In this document: positions 12,400-22,999 of the stretch, one piece after another
Layout of the letters: each line of letters opens with the position of its first letter
Position numbering within the stretch: the first letter of the stretch is position 1
Origin: Pseudoscleropodium purum
Taxonomy: Eukaryota > Streptophyta > Bryopsida > Hypnales > Brachytheciaceae
DNA length: 64,000 nucleotides
Assembly: GCA_963969395.1 (NCBI GenBank)
Contig: OZ017796.1
Coordinates: 3,536,501-3,600,500, forward strand
Direction: 5' to 3'
The notes under the pieces: model-generated
What the model saw: only the letters and a program-made list of their open reading frames with translations
The model's database searches: none
Told to the model about the DNA's origin: nothing
Translations under genes and position numbers: made by a program

Positions 12400-13730
12400 T
12401 ATTTCATAGCTTTTTTACCTTAAAGGATGTTGAGGACCCAAAGTGTCCCATGAATGATTTCATTATTCATTGTAGAAACAAAGAATGCACCTATTGATTT
12501 GATAATTGAAATGTTTTGGTAACTACTTTAGTGAAGGGGGAATGTGTCCTTCAAGAGTTTAAAATCTTCTAATTAGAGCTTGAGACTCTAATGGATATAA
12601 AATTTTAAGGAATGTGTGATATAGTAAGATAGACACCTTGAAATGTGCCACTAATCCAAAACCACCATCATCACTTTGTAATCTCCAAAATCAATAAGTA
12701 CCTATAAGGAAGAAACAATTTTGGGACTTCTACCAAAAAACCTCTAACCCTTTATAATTTATTAATTTTTTGAAACAAATGGGAGACCCATCAGGGTTGT
12801 CAGGACATCCGGACGCGGACGCTGTGTCTGCAGCGTCCGCTGACATTCGCGTCCTGGCGGACGCAGCGTCCGCCAATCCCTTGTCCGCCCTGTCCGCCCG
12901 ATTATGGCCGTCCGATCGACGCGCGGACTGATCTGGTCCGCACGATCTGGGCGTCCGCCTCGGGCCATCCGCCCTGCCTCGCCCGTTCGCTTTCTGACGG
13001 TGGTCAAGACGTTGCGTCCGCTAGCGTCCGTGCGTCCGGACGTCCGGAAAACGGACGCTATTTTGGGGCGGACGTTCAAATTCGTCAACCCTGAGACCCA
13101 TTGCATTAAAAAACTATAGTGAAACAACCAAGTCCAAAAGGCTGGACATGAAGAGATAAGAGCATTAGAGAAACAAAATAGAACCTAAATGAAGCTATAC
13201 ATATTAGGGGCTTGCTTTTGCCAAATAATTTTTGAATTAAGCCTATAAGCTAGCACTGGGGAATGAAGCCAAACATTATTAAACTTCTTCTAGATATTAG
13301 CTGCATGTTTGGGGTGGCATTTGGTGCTATTGTGAGCTTACAATTGAGCTACCCATCTAGAATTGAGAAGTGAACTTCACAAAGTGTTCTGAATAAATTG
13401 GAAGGGCCAACTAGAATATAAGAACACCTTGTTCTTGGAAGTCCATATCTACCAAAGGAATGACCCTTGGAGTAAAGCCCATATGGTACAGACATTTTGG
13501 AATCTTCTAGGGGTGATCGTGCCAAAAATGCATTGACAGAAATCAAATCAAGAGTAAGAGGTTATCATGGGAGACACATCTAGGAGGTGACATAGAATTT
13601 ATTGGGCATAATTTCCAATCCACACAATATCCAAATGCCACATTATTTGGTGCTTTTAAACCTCCTTTCACTTGCCAAGAAAATATAAAAATTTTGATTG
13701 GTCTAATAATAAGCATCGGTTTTGGGCAGT
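12400..13730. repeat. Dispersed AT-rich repeat region interrupted by a hAT-like insertion
   Basis: The region around 12700-12780 and 13102-13120 aligns with 22310-22410 (shared 'AACCCTTTATAATTT' type stretch, then 'CAAATGG' and 'TGCATTRAAAAA'). The copy at 22.3 kb lacks the 302-bp GC-rich insertion, so it approximates the empty site. The stretch 13630-13720 also matches 2060-2180 in inverted orientation. There is no coding signal. Confidence 0.5.
12792..13093. mobile_element. hAT-like non-autonomous element (MITE), 302 bp, very GC-rich
   Basis: The termini are CAGGGTTG and CAACCCTG, an exact 8-bp inverted repeat. They are flanked by an exact 8-bp direct duplication AGACCCAT at 12784-12791 and 13094-13101. 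An 8-bp target duplication with CA-G-rich termini is the established signature of the hAT superfamily. The interior is packed with GTCCG/CGGAC words in both orientations, plausibly subterminal transposase-binding sites. Its GC content contrasts sharply with the surrounding AT-rich DNA. Reading frames inside it are by-products of the short repeats; no transposase is encoded. Confidence 0.85.
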
Positions 13731-14384
13731 GTCCACCTCATGGGAACAAAGTTCTACGGGACCAGCTCATGCATAATTTTTTCCCAATGCAAGAATGCCT
13801 TTTGACACTTGTGCCAAAGTCAAAATTCTTAGCTAAGTCTTACTGAGTTAATATATTTAGAATACTCGCACGTTACATGATCTCACATGCTGATTACCGA
13901 ACACTGGGAAAAAAAACATCAAAATGAAATATCACCACTTTAAAGCAGGCTTTCTCAGTTGCGTTTGGAAAGTGGCATCTTCACAAACTCCACAAACTAA
14001 AGTTCAGACAAAGATACTACATCACAAGTTGACGACCACAAAAGAATCTGAGGCAAGTGAGACATGACTGAGAGCGCCGGTACATGTTCTTTCCATGACA
14101 AGAATTTAAATCTTAAAATAGCTCAAAATAATGTGAAGAGCACCAACGAAAAACGAATCAGATTTAGAGCTCATAGACCTAGAGATCACGGAAACATGGA
14201 GACCTCCAGTACTTACATGTTCTTTCCATGACAAGAATGTAAAACTCCAAATAAATGTGTGTGGAGCCTCAAGAATCACGACTCAGAATTCGAGCTCCTA
14301 TCCCTCGAGTTCACTGAAACAGAAACCACCATCCCCAAGGCAAGATCCTAGTATACAAGAGATATACAGTTGGTCAAATAGGTC

Positions 14385-14414
14385 CTCCTCTTTCCTTCCT
14401 TCCTTCCTTCCTTC
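14385..14414. repeat. CCTT microsatellite in the 3' UTR of the receptor kinase gene
   Basis: Consecutive TTCC units lie directly downstream of the stop codon (minus strand), in the probable 3' UTR. Confidence 0.75.
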
Positions 14415-17400
14415 CTAAGCTGGAAATTGAGGCTGAATGTCCTTGAGCAAGCCCACAATTTGCTGCATGGTCGGTCTCTTGGACGGCAGCTCCGCCGTGC
14501 AGAGGTATCCAATTCGTAGCATCTCCAGCATCTCACTCTCGACTCCCATGCTGGCCAACTTGGGGTCCAAGCATTTATACCCTCGCTTCTCCCGAATCAA
14601 CGCCCTCACCCAGCCAACTAAACTGCCCCCAAAACTCTCATGGAAAAACTGTCCTGTCGGTCTTTTCGTCGTCACCAACTCCAGCAACACCACTCCAAAG
14701 CTGTAGACGTCGCCCTTCGTGGAAGCTTTCCACATGTGGCCATACTCGGGCGGGACGTACCCCAAAGCTCCGCCGATGGCTGGCGTGTCCTCCGCCCGCT
14801 TGTCCGAGCTGATCAGAGCTGCAAGGCCACAATCTGCAAGGTGAGGCTCGTAGCTGGAGTCCAGCAAAATGTTGCTGGAGGTCACGTCTCGGTGCACCAA
14901 GTGGGGGCAACAGCCGTGGTGCAGAAAAGCTAAAGCTCGAGCGACGCCCAGGGCCAGGTTGTGGCGGATGGGCCAAGTTAGTTCGTCAGTGAAGCGTGAC
15001 TCGACGTCTGGATTCTCCCATGTGTCCTTGGACCAGTCGTCGGGGTTGTGGGTACCTGCATGGAGAACTGTTTGTCAACACAAGAGGATTAAATGAAATC
15101 CCACTACGGCAAGAGAGAGATACCTGGGATATATGCTAACGTACCAGTCAGGGCTGTGCCTACAGTCCACCCTAAAAAGTCTACTCCTCTCTAAAATACA
15201 ATGTGAAGACATCTCGATAAAGTAAGTACAGTACACCTGATTGCAATCCCCACCTAATTGCATACCCCTTCTTTGTTTCAGAACCTAAATCTAGGAGGGT
15301 CATACTTTTCTTGTGAGATTTGTGCCACATAACTAAGAGATGAAGGACAACCCTAGATTTAGGTGCTGAAATGAAGGTGGGGTATGCATTGTGATGCAAT
15401 TAGGTAGGGGCTGCAATTAGGTGTACTGACCTTATATGTACTACAAAGCAATAAGTGGTTAAGCGTTAACCACCTTCTTCGTACTGGCACTCCTATCATC
15501 ATTATTTTGTCATTCATATGTATTAGAAGTAAAAATCATGGGTTCGTGAATTCCTTTGTAAGCTTGTATTAACATTCATCACTTGGTCTTGTGATGAGAA
15601 TGAATTTATAAATGTTAACTTTGTAATCGTTTATACGTTAAATCCCTCCAAGAGTTGATTTTTATCTACTCCGAATTGAAACCACTTAGAGAGGGTGGAC
15701 TGTACTTGGAACATAGCATGGCGTGAATTAGCAAATTTTGGGATAGAAGACGTACTAAGATCGTTACCTTCAGGTAGTTCATGCAGACGTCTTTGCAAGT
15801 CTCCATTCTCCATGAACTCGTAAACTAGCAGTCGTTCTTCTCCAACCAAACAATAGCCCACGAGAGAAGCCAGGTTGGGGTGTCTGATCTTTCCCAAGGC
15901 CTCCAACTGAGCTGCCTTTTCAAACTCGTTGGCAGGGCCGCCTTCAAACAAAGCCTTCACAACAATCTGGAAACCTCCGGGTAAAGTACCTTTATAGGAT
16001 GGACCATAGCCCCCATCAGAAATTTGGTAGTCTTTGTGAAAGTTAGATGTAGCTTGCAGGAGGTCTGCAAAGGTTAGGTTCAGCAGAGGTTTCTCGAACA
16101 TAATCACTGGAATAGACCCGGCATGCGGCACTTGGACTGCCCACGTGCTTGGATCCGCTTCAAATGTCACTGGGAGCTTACTAGAAAGGTACTTCGAAAC
16201 CTCCTTAGCTCCTAGCTTCTTGGGCTTGCTTTTCAGCAACAATAGCAAAATGGTGAGGAAACCACAGCAGGAGATGACGCTTGCAATTAAAATACCCAGA
16301 ATAGCCCCAAATCGTAGCCGGTGATGCCTGGAGGGCCTATGATGATGAACAGGAGGTAAGCCAAGAGGACAAATTATATTCAGGACGTAACCGCACAAAC
16401 CGGGGTTGTCTTCGAAAGCAGACGCGTTAAAAGCATCCCACACATTTGACCTGGGAACTTCGCCACTCAGTTTGTTGTAGCGGAAGTTGACGTTGCTTAG
16501 GGATCCAAGTGCGGTAAGCTCGGTTGGAATCCCGCCACTCAGATTGTTGAAAGACACATCCAAAAACTCTAATGGAGTTGCCTGAGAGAGACCAACAGGG
16601 ATGCTACCATTCAAGTGGTTGTGAGAAAGATCCAGAGAAACCAAGTTCCCCAGAGCAGAAAAGGAGTCTGGAATTGGGCCTCCCAGGTTGCAATAAGAAA
16701 GATTTAGATAGGAAATGCTGACCATGCGGCTGACATCTGGAAATTGGCCTTCCAGAAAAGAGTTTCCGGCCAGCCCCACGTGACGAATGGAGTTCAGTCC
16801 CAAGAAGCCCCATGGCATGCTACCATTCAACTGATTCGAAGAGAGATCGAGGACCTCCAGTGCAGGCAGAGTTGTAATGCTTTGTGAAATGCCGCCAGTA
16901 AAACTGTTGCTCCGGATATCCAGCTCCCGTAATGCAAGAGAAACGTTCGTTGGTAAAGGCCCAGTGAAGTTGTTGCTCGCGAGCCTCACTACTGTCAAGT
17001 TCTGGGATGCAAGGATACTTGCAGGTATGCTACCGTTGAGCGAGTTGTTGCTGCAATCCAGCACGATTATTGATAAGCTTAGCCGTGAGAGAGAACCCGT
17101 TAGCCTGTTGTTAGACAACACGAGATCCTGTAAGAGAGGAAGCCCCGTTAATGACGCAGGTATAGTGCCGTTGAATCTGTTTGTCGAGAGATAAACTTCT
17201 TGAAGCTGAAGTAAGTTTCCAAAGTTCGGAATGGGTCCCTCAAAACTATTTCCAGAGATGTCAAGCACCTGCAGGGCTTCAAGCTTCTCAAATTGCCATG
17301 ATATTTCTCCAGTCAACAGGTTGCTGCTCAGATTCAGATATGTCGCCACCGCGAGTTCGTCAAAAGCCCAAGGCACCTCCCCACTGAACTGATTTGAAGA

Positions 17401-17976
17401 AAGGTCCAGATGCAGTAATTGAGTCGACTTACTAAACACAGGAATCGTTCCGGAGAAGTTGTTGGAGTGTACGTCAAAGAACTTTAAGAATTCCAAATTA
17501 CCAAGCGTTTCTGGTAAAGGCCCAGATAGCATATTCTGTGAGAGGTTCAAGACGGATATTTGCGGGAGGTTTTCCACCGCGTCAGGTACGCTGCCCGTCA
17601 GTCTATTCTGGCCAAGCCCAAGGTGTATGAGGCTCTGAAGGTCGAAGATGTCTAAAGGGATGTCCCCTACAAGAAGATTGTTCGATAAATCAAGGGATTG
17701 CAAGGACCTAAGAGCTCCCAAAGTGCCAGGCAATATGGTTCCATTCAGACCACGACCTCTGAAGTTGAGTGTCCAGATCTGTCGACCTGGGCCTAATCCA
17801 ATGCAACTCACAATGCCAACCCAGTTGCAAGCAGGAGTCGAGGTATTGTAAGCAGATCTGAAATTCGGCTGCGCAGTTTCCAAAAACCTCAGAAGGTTCA
17901 CTTCGTCGGGTGACTCCGCGCGGGCGCCATGAAAAAGAATTAGTGCTAATAGCATCCATGCTGCCACCTGTCCCAT
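14415..17976 (-). CDS. LRR receptor-like kinase (At2g24230/At5g58150-like), 2 exons, 949 aa
   Basis: A plasma-membrane receptor with an extracellular LRR domain and a cytoplasmic kinase domain. Exon 1 ends at 15768 (GTAACG donor) and exon 2 runs 15055-14415. The chosen start gives MGQVAAWMLLALILFHGARA, a good signal peptide; an in-frame ATG at 18093 adds 39 residues without one. In order: N-terminal LRR cap (about 20-60), about 19 LRRs (68-512), a transmembrane helix (557-581), and the kinase domain. Kinase features: Gly loop ISDGGYGPSYKG (652-663), beta-3 Lys in VVKAL (674), HRDVTSSN (791-798), DCG in place of DFG (811-813), and a VPPEYG activation-segment end. The C-terminus GYLCTAELPSKRPTMQQ closely resembles the named Arabidopsis group. 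The catalytic-loop Lys is replaced by Thr, so activity may be reduced. Ligand and pathway cannot be read from the sequence. Confidence 0.9.
15229..15428. mobile_element. MITE-like inverted-repeat element in the receptor kinase intron
   Basis: The termini CAGTACACCTGATTGCA and TGCAATTAGGTGTACTG are near-perfect inverted repeats. The match continues inward for roughly 70 bases with small gaps (shared 'ACCTAATTGCAT', 'GCATACCCC' and 'ACCTAAATCTAG' stretches). The element lies in the single intron (15056-15767) of the LRR receptor kinase. I see no clear target duplication, so the superfamily is undetermined. Confidence 0.65.
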
Positions 17977-18093
17977 GGGAGACCCTCCTCGCCTTCTATA
18001 TGTATCTGTGCCGGCAGATACTCTAGTCGACATCATTTCCTCACCAATGGTTGCCCTTGCCACCCACATTATAAAATCACCGAAAGTCACCAT

Positions 18094-19430
18094 GTAAACC
18101 CACAGCAGCTCCTATACTATGCATCTTCAAGCCCTAAGATTCCACCTGCCGACATATACCATAAATGAATCCACCTACTATGAAATCCTGCAAAACCAGA
18201 CTGTAACCTGATCAACACTAAATTTATAAATAAGTGTAATATCTGCATACCCCAGTTACACTAAAAATACAGGAAAAATATTCATCTTTATAACCTTTCA
18301 GAGCAAGTCAGCAGAACCAGGGTCTGCATGATACCAACCAAACTCAAGTCAGAGGAAAGGATCAGACCTCCTGGGGAAGTTCATGCGCATGGAGAAGCAT
18401 AGCTCGTGACCAGCCACCCACTGTACCCTGGAGCATGAAAGTAATCCCGAGGGCCATGCCATTTGTGAAGTTACACTGCAACAAGAAACCCCAACAAATA
18501 ATAGGAATGAGAGATGTACTCATGCGAATCCACAACACCTTTAACAAATGCAAGTGTACGTTCGAGATTCAAGCCTAGTTGCTTATACATCTCGAAATAC
18601 ATTCGCCTGTAATAAATCCTTTCTTGTCCAAAGTGGTATTAGCGTGAAAACAGATATGCTACCAGATATGCTAAACTCCAACATTACGACTCAAGACATT
18701 CAGTCTGAAAACTTTATGAAAATTGAATGCAAATGATCATGAATCCACCCTGTAAGAAAAATTGAGCCAACAAAATCACTACTCAGTGCTCCTAGCTGCA
18801 AATGACACATTTCTGCCCCTAGAAAACCTAAGGTCATCATCTCAGAGAAACACACTTTCCGCACCAATACATCCAAAGACGAAGCTCATGTACCCTTTGA
18901 CGACCCCCCTGCTAGACTCCAAATGCCGATACGGCTGCATCGGAGGGAGAGATATTTCATGTTACAGACAATCGCTTTACAAGCGATTGTAGGTTACCAA
19001 AGTCTTACTGTTTCAGTCGAATGCGACACTGCTAGAGCATTTTCCATTAGTGAACACAACTTGTGTCCAACATTGTTGACACTAAAGGTAGTCAGTGCGA
19101 AGAAAACCTAAGAATCGTCATGGTATCGAGCATACAAGATGCGCCTCTAGATGGCCCGACATAGTGAAGGCATACGAAAACCATATTCTTGCTTTCTTGC
19201 TTTTGTGCACAAAATATGAACAAAGTAAGGTTCGAAGCTAGCACTACAAATCAAAAACGGCGACATTTGCTTACAGACCGAAAAGCGTACCTGATTCTCT
19301 ACTTGCACACGCCTTCACGAAGCATCCAACGCCGCAACCTCACAATATAAAACTCATCTGACTCTCCTCTCCCCTACTCCATGTTCCAGAAGCACGACCA
19401 ACGTAAAGATTCCAGCCATTTCACCGTCGC
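18094..19430. other. Upstream region of the receptor kinase gene, no gene recognised
   Basis: The stretch lies 5' of the minus-strand kinase gene and probably holds its promoter and 5' UTR. Short reading frames here show no recognisable domain and no consistent splicing pattern. Confidence 0.35.
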
Positions 19431-19439
19431 ATGTCACCT

Positions 19440-20636
19440 GCCTCCCCGATCTACAAACCTTCTCACTAACCCAAACAGCCTCTGTTTCACTGAGCTCTTC
19501 ACCACAACACCGTCAAAAACATGACCCAAATCCACACCACCCTGGCTCTCCTCCGAAACCTTGCAAAACCTCACATTCAAGAACACTGCTTCCCAAAGCT
19601 TCAGCAAAGCGAGCAACCACTACTTCCCAAAGCTTGCATAACTTCACATTCACGAACACTGCTTCCCAAAGCTTCAACAAAGCTCACGACCACTATTTCC
19701 CAAAGCTTCCGCAAAGCTCACATTCACAAAGACCGCTTCCCAAAGCTTCAGCAAAGCTCAACAACGCTCCTTCCCAAATATAGCAAAACTTCACATCCAC
19801 TAACACTGCATCCCAAAGCTTCCGCAAACCTCACATTCACGAACAACGCTTCCCAAAGCTTCAGCAAAGCTCAACAACACCACTTCTCAAAGCTTCACGA
19901 AGTCTCCTTCCCAAAGCTTGAGCCCACCCCATCTGGCGCAGCCTTCCCTCGGCCCACGTCGGCCTGTGGAGTCAAACGACGGCGCCCACCATGCACACCG
20001 GCGACGTGCTCGAGTGGCAGGCTTCAAAACGAGATCTTCATTGCAGGAAGAAGGCCGCAATGCATCAATGCCAATACTGAGCAAGCCCTGAGCAAGTCCT
20101 AAGAGCCAGAAGCACTGAGAGCGTCGCCCCAAAAGGAAAGAGACGGAGCGGAATTGGCCATGGGCTGGGCCTGACGTTCTGACACCCGATCGCCAGCTTC
20201 GAAGCTGGTGGAGTACTGTACCGACCTCCTTCATTCCATGTCGTGGCATTTATGAGGGAGAGCTTTCTTTCCGGGGGTTTCTTTGTTTTGCTTTCGTTTC
20301 TTTTCATGTTTAAAAGATTCTTTCCAGGAGGGTCAGTGTTGGTGATTTGGTGAGGTGTGGAACTAATTACGGTAACCAAGCGGTTAATTATATTTAGTGC
20401 AAGCTGAAGTGAGCCGAGCAGCTCTGTTTCTGTTTCTATTCGTTTTGGGTATCTTTCAAATGTATTTGTACCATCCCAGCAATGGAATTCCGTTTCATTC
20501 GTGTCAAAAAATATAACATAATAAATAAAAATGAAAATAATAAATAAAAATAATGTATTTGTACCATTGCAGGTGCTGTTTAGTATTGTGCAATTAAGTA
20601 CGGAGTAGATCCGAGCTGTGGTTGTTGAAATAATGT
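19440..20636 (-). repeat. Dispersed repeat X, copy 1, with AAGCTT-periodic tandem array
   Basis: The minus strand of this stretch matches the plus strand of 32513-33390 almost base for base over long parts, including a shared 120-codon frame (20249-19887 here, 32848-33210 there). Both boundaries are sharp near 20636/32513. At 19590-19920 it holds about nine tandem units of alternating 34 and 39 bases, each starting CTTCCCAAAGCTT-like. The 120-codon frames differ at about 10 residues with no stop. I do not recognise the product, and the changes look unconstrained. Compared with copy 2, this copy carries an extra short insertion at 20473-20551. Confidence 0.7.
20473..20551 (+). mobile_element. 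Short retroposed (SINE-like) insertion with A-rich tail and target duplication
   Basis: The insert is flanked by an exact duplication AATGTATTTGTACC at 20459-20472 and 20552-20565. It ends in an A-rich AATAAA-type tail next to the right duplication. The homologous copy at 32575-32595 has only one copy of the site and no insert, so it is the empty site. A long target duplication plus A-rich tail is typical of LINE-mobilised retroposition. Its 'CATTCGTGTCAAAAAA' end resembles 'CATTCCTGTCAAAAAA' near 32493-32510. Confidence 0.6.
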
Positions 20637-20937
20637 GTGTTTATGAGAGGAGTGAAGCTTCTTCAGTTACTGGAGTGATTTATATTGTTCGCGAGTATTC
20701 ATGGCAATTTAATGCCTTACTTCATTTGAATTCAGTTTCCCTTCTGTACCTCCTCCTGACCTGCTTCACCTTTAAAGGACATTGCAACTTGCAAGCCCCA
20801 CGGGCATTTTGAAAGTCAAAACCTGAATTTTCAAATAATTCTTCACTTAAGGGCTTTTTAAGCATATCTAAGAAATGTAGCTCTGATAATCTACTTTGTA
20901 CGCCATTGTTGAAATTGTAATTTTTGAGACTCTTTAA

Positions 20938-21864
20938 CCCCTAAAGTTCCTTGACTATGTTTTCACCAAAACTGCTCCAAAACTGCCATTTTTAGGACAA
21001 GTATCAAAAAAAAAAAAAATTAACTTTTTTGAACACATCCAATTGTAGAATCTTGTAGTATGATAATTTTAGAAGATGTGAAAAAAAATTCAGAAACTTC
21101 CACCATGTAGATTGCACGATATTAGTGTTTGAATTGACAAAAAGCCTTTTTTTTGACGGCACAAAAAACTAGGTCGCTACATTTCACAAGGTCTCATTTG
21201 TATGAAAAAATGTCCAAAATGGTTGCAACTCTTTGGAAACATTCTTCAAGGAAAGTTGGCTATGTACTTGAAAAAATTGAGATCATTTGGAATTGTACAA
21301 CATATAGGAAAAAATAATAAGTAGAAAGAAGTAGAGAATGAATCAAAATACTATTTTGTTAATAATTCAATCAAGGAATTGAAAACTTTCAATCCCAATG
21401 GTTGTAATGTTGTAATAAACAATCTTCACCTAGTAATTGTATTTTTTTCCAAAAATATTGAAAATTGAGTTCAATAAAAAAACTTTAAAGTTTATTTTAG
21501 AATAGAGAATCCATGATTGTTGGCTAACTAAAACACCTCATAACTTTTCACTCATTCATCAAAATGGAATCATTCAAAGATTTCTATGTATATATAAATC
21601 TAGAAAATTAATTACAAATTTTTGTTTTTGAGAAAAGTAATTCTTTTAGATCTACCCAGACTGCCCGAGTTGAAAAACAAACTACATATTAGGCCATAAC
21701 TTTTGACTCATATTTTCAAATGTCCTAAAATTTAGTGCACATGATAGATATTCCTTGTCCACACCTTCTATTAAAATTTGGGCCAAAAATATAGAACTCT
21801 TTGCTCGCATGCACCTACCCAAAAAAGTTATGTTGCCAATAAACGCACCTCGGTCCTTTAGGGG
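20938..21864 (+). mobile_element. TTAA-flanked repeat, complete copy B (927 bp)
   Basis: The termini CCCCTAAAGTTCC and GGTCCTTTAGGGG form inverted repeats, with TTAA immediately outside both (20934-20937 and 21865-21868). The same family occurs at 1-828, about 34560-35200 and 42444-44167. TTAA target sites with CCC-starting inverted termini are characteristic of piggyBac-like elements, which are unusual in plants. The element has no open reading frame of significance, so it would be non-autonomous. Confidence 0.65.
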
Positions 21865-22199
21865 TTAAAGATAGTATCTTGAAACCTCAAAATATACCGC
21901 TTTGAACTTCTTTTTTTTATAAAATTTATGTTGTGTGAGCTAAAAGAATACATTAATTATATTGTAATGTTTGCCACTATTATTAATATTTTTCTTGAAA
22001 ATTTCATACTATTTTAAGCATTTTTGTAATTTCTATGATTTTTATATCAAAATTTCTTTAAAAAATCACATAAAATTCAATTTGATATTTTCATTTGTGA
22101 AAGAAAGGATCAAATTTCAAAAGTGTATAACTACATGTGAAAAATATCAAAATTTTTGAAATGTATGTTTTAATTTAGAAAACTAATGAAGTTGACTAA

Positions 22200-22470
22200 G
22201 CCTAGACATGAAATGTATTCTAAAGGTTAAGCTAGGGATTTCCAAATGCATTGCTATTGGGAAAGGGTAAACTTCACTAATGTAGATCTTATTAATCACT
22301 ATCTTGTTCTACTAAGAAAACAATTTTAGAACATTTACCAAAAAAAACTTTGACCCTTTATAATTTTTACATTAAATTTTCAAATGGAACATTTTGGATG
22401 CATTGAAAAATAAAATTTTCCAACAAGAAAATATAATAATTTGATGAATCTAATAATAAAAACTATGATT
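22200..22470. repeat. Dispersed AT-rich repeat copy (empty-site relative of 12.7 kb)
   Basis: The stretch matches the sequence surrounding the hAT-like insertion at 12792-13093 but lacks that insertion. It is diverged and non-coding. Confidence 0.45.
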
Positions 22471-22593
22471 TTACAAAAGAAGTAACACTTTTAGAAATCT
22501 TACTTACCTTAATCGTTAAAGGTCTAGTTTGTAAAGACCCATACCCATATATATGATTCTATACTTGTTTCAAAAAATATGAATTATGTACTA

Positions 22594-22992
22594 AGGTGGA
22601 GGCACCAATTACCAACCATGCCCAATACCTAGTGTCAAAGGGGTGGTAATTCCAACCTTAGGCTGAATCTACCAGTTTTGAAGCTTGAAATTTGTTTTTT
22701 CTGTACTTTTCAAGTTTGCAACCAATAAGGTCATGACATATTACTTGTAGTGACAAACAAGGAAGTACTGTTTGGAATGATTGAAATTAGAAGACTCTAG
22801 ACATTGCTTATGGGTCAAGAGTTCTTTAGCCTACCGAAATGCACTATAATTTCAATTTTCTGAATAAAAATCTGAAGTTTTAGCAATCCTTGTATTTCCT
22901 ATCTTCCTATGTGGAAAAAATATCCACCAACTCATACTACACAGAATCTGCTCCAAAATTGTTTATTTGATTGGTTATTGGTACTTCCACCT
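22594..22992 (+). mobile_element. TA-flanked MITE, copy 1 (399 bp)
   Basis: The inverted termini AGGTGGAGGCACCAATTA and TTGGTACTTCCACCT are flanked by TA. A second copy lies inverted at 33493-33881, sharing interior words such as 'AGACTCTAGACATTGCTTA'. A TA target duplication suggests a Tc1/mariner (Stowaway-like) origin, though a PIF/Harbinger reading with a TAA target is also possible. No protein is encoded. Confidence 0.7.
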
Positions 22993-22999
22993 TAATGAA

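Noticed and set aside
12762..13127. Overlapping open frames in the GC-rich patch at 12.8-13.1 kb
   Set aside because: The patch is a hAT-like MITE; the frames follow from the repeated GTCCG words and lack stops only because of GC richness.
19521..20102. 193-codon plus-strand open frame rich in FPKLQQS-type repeats
   Set aside because: It is the translation of the AAGCTT-periodic tandem array in repeat X. The second copy of X does not keep the frame at full length, and no domain is present.
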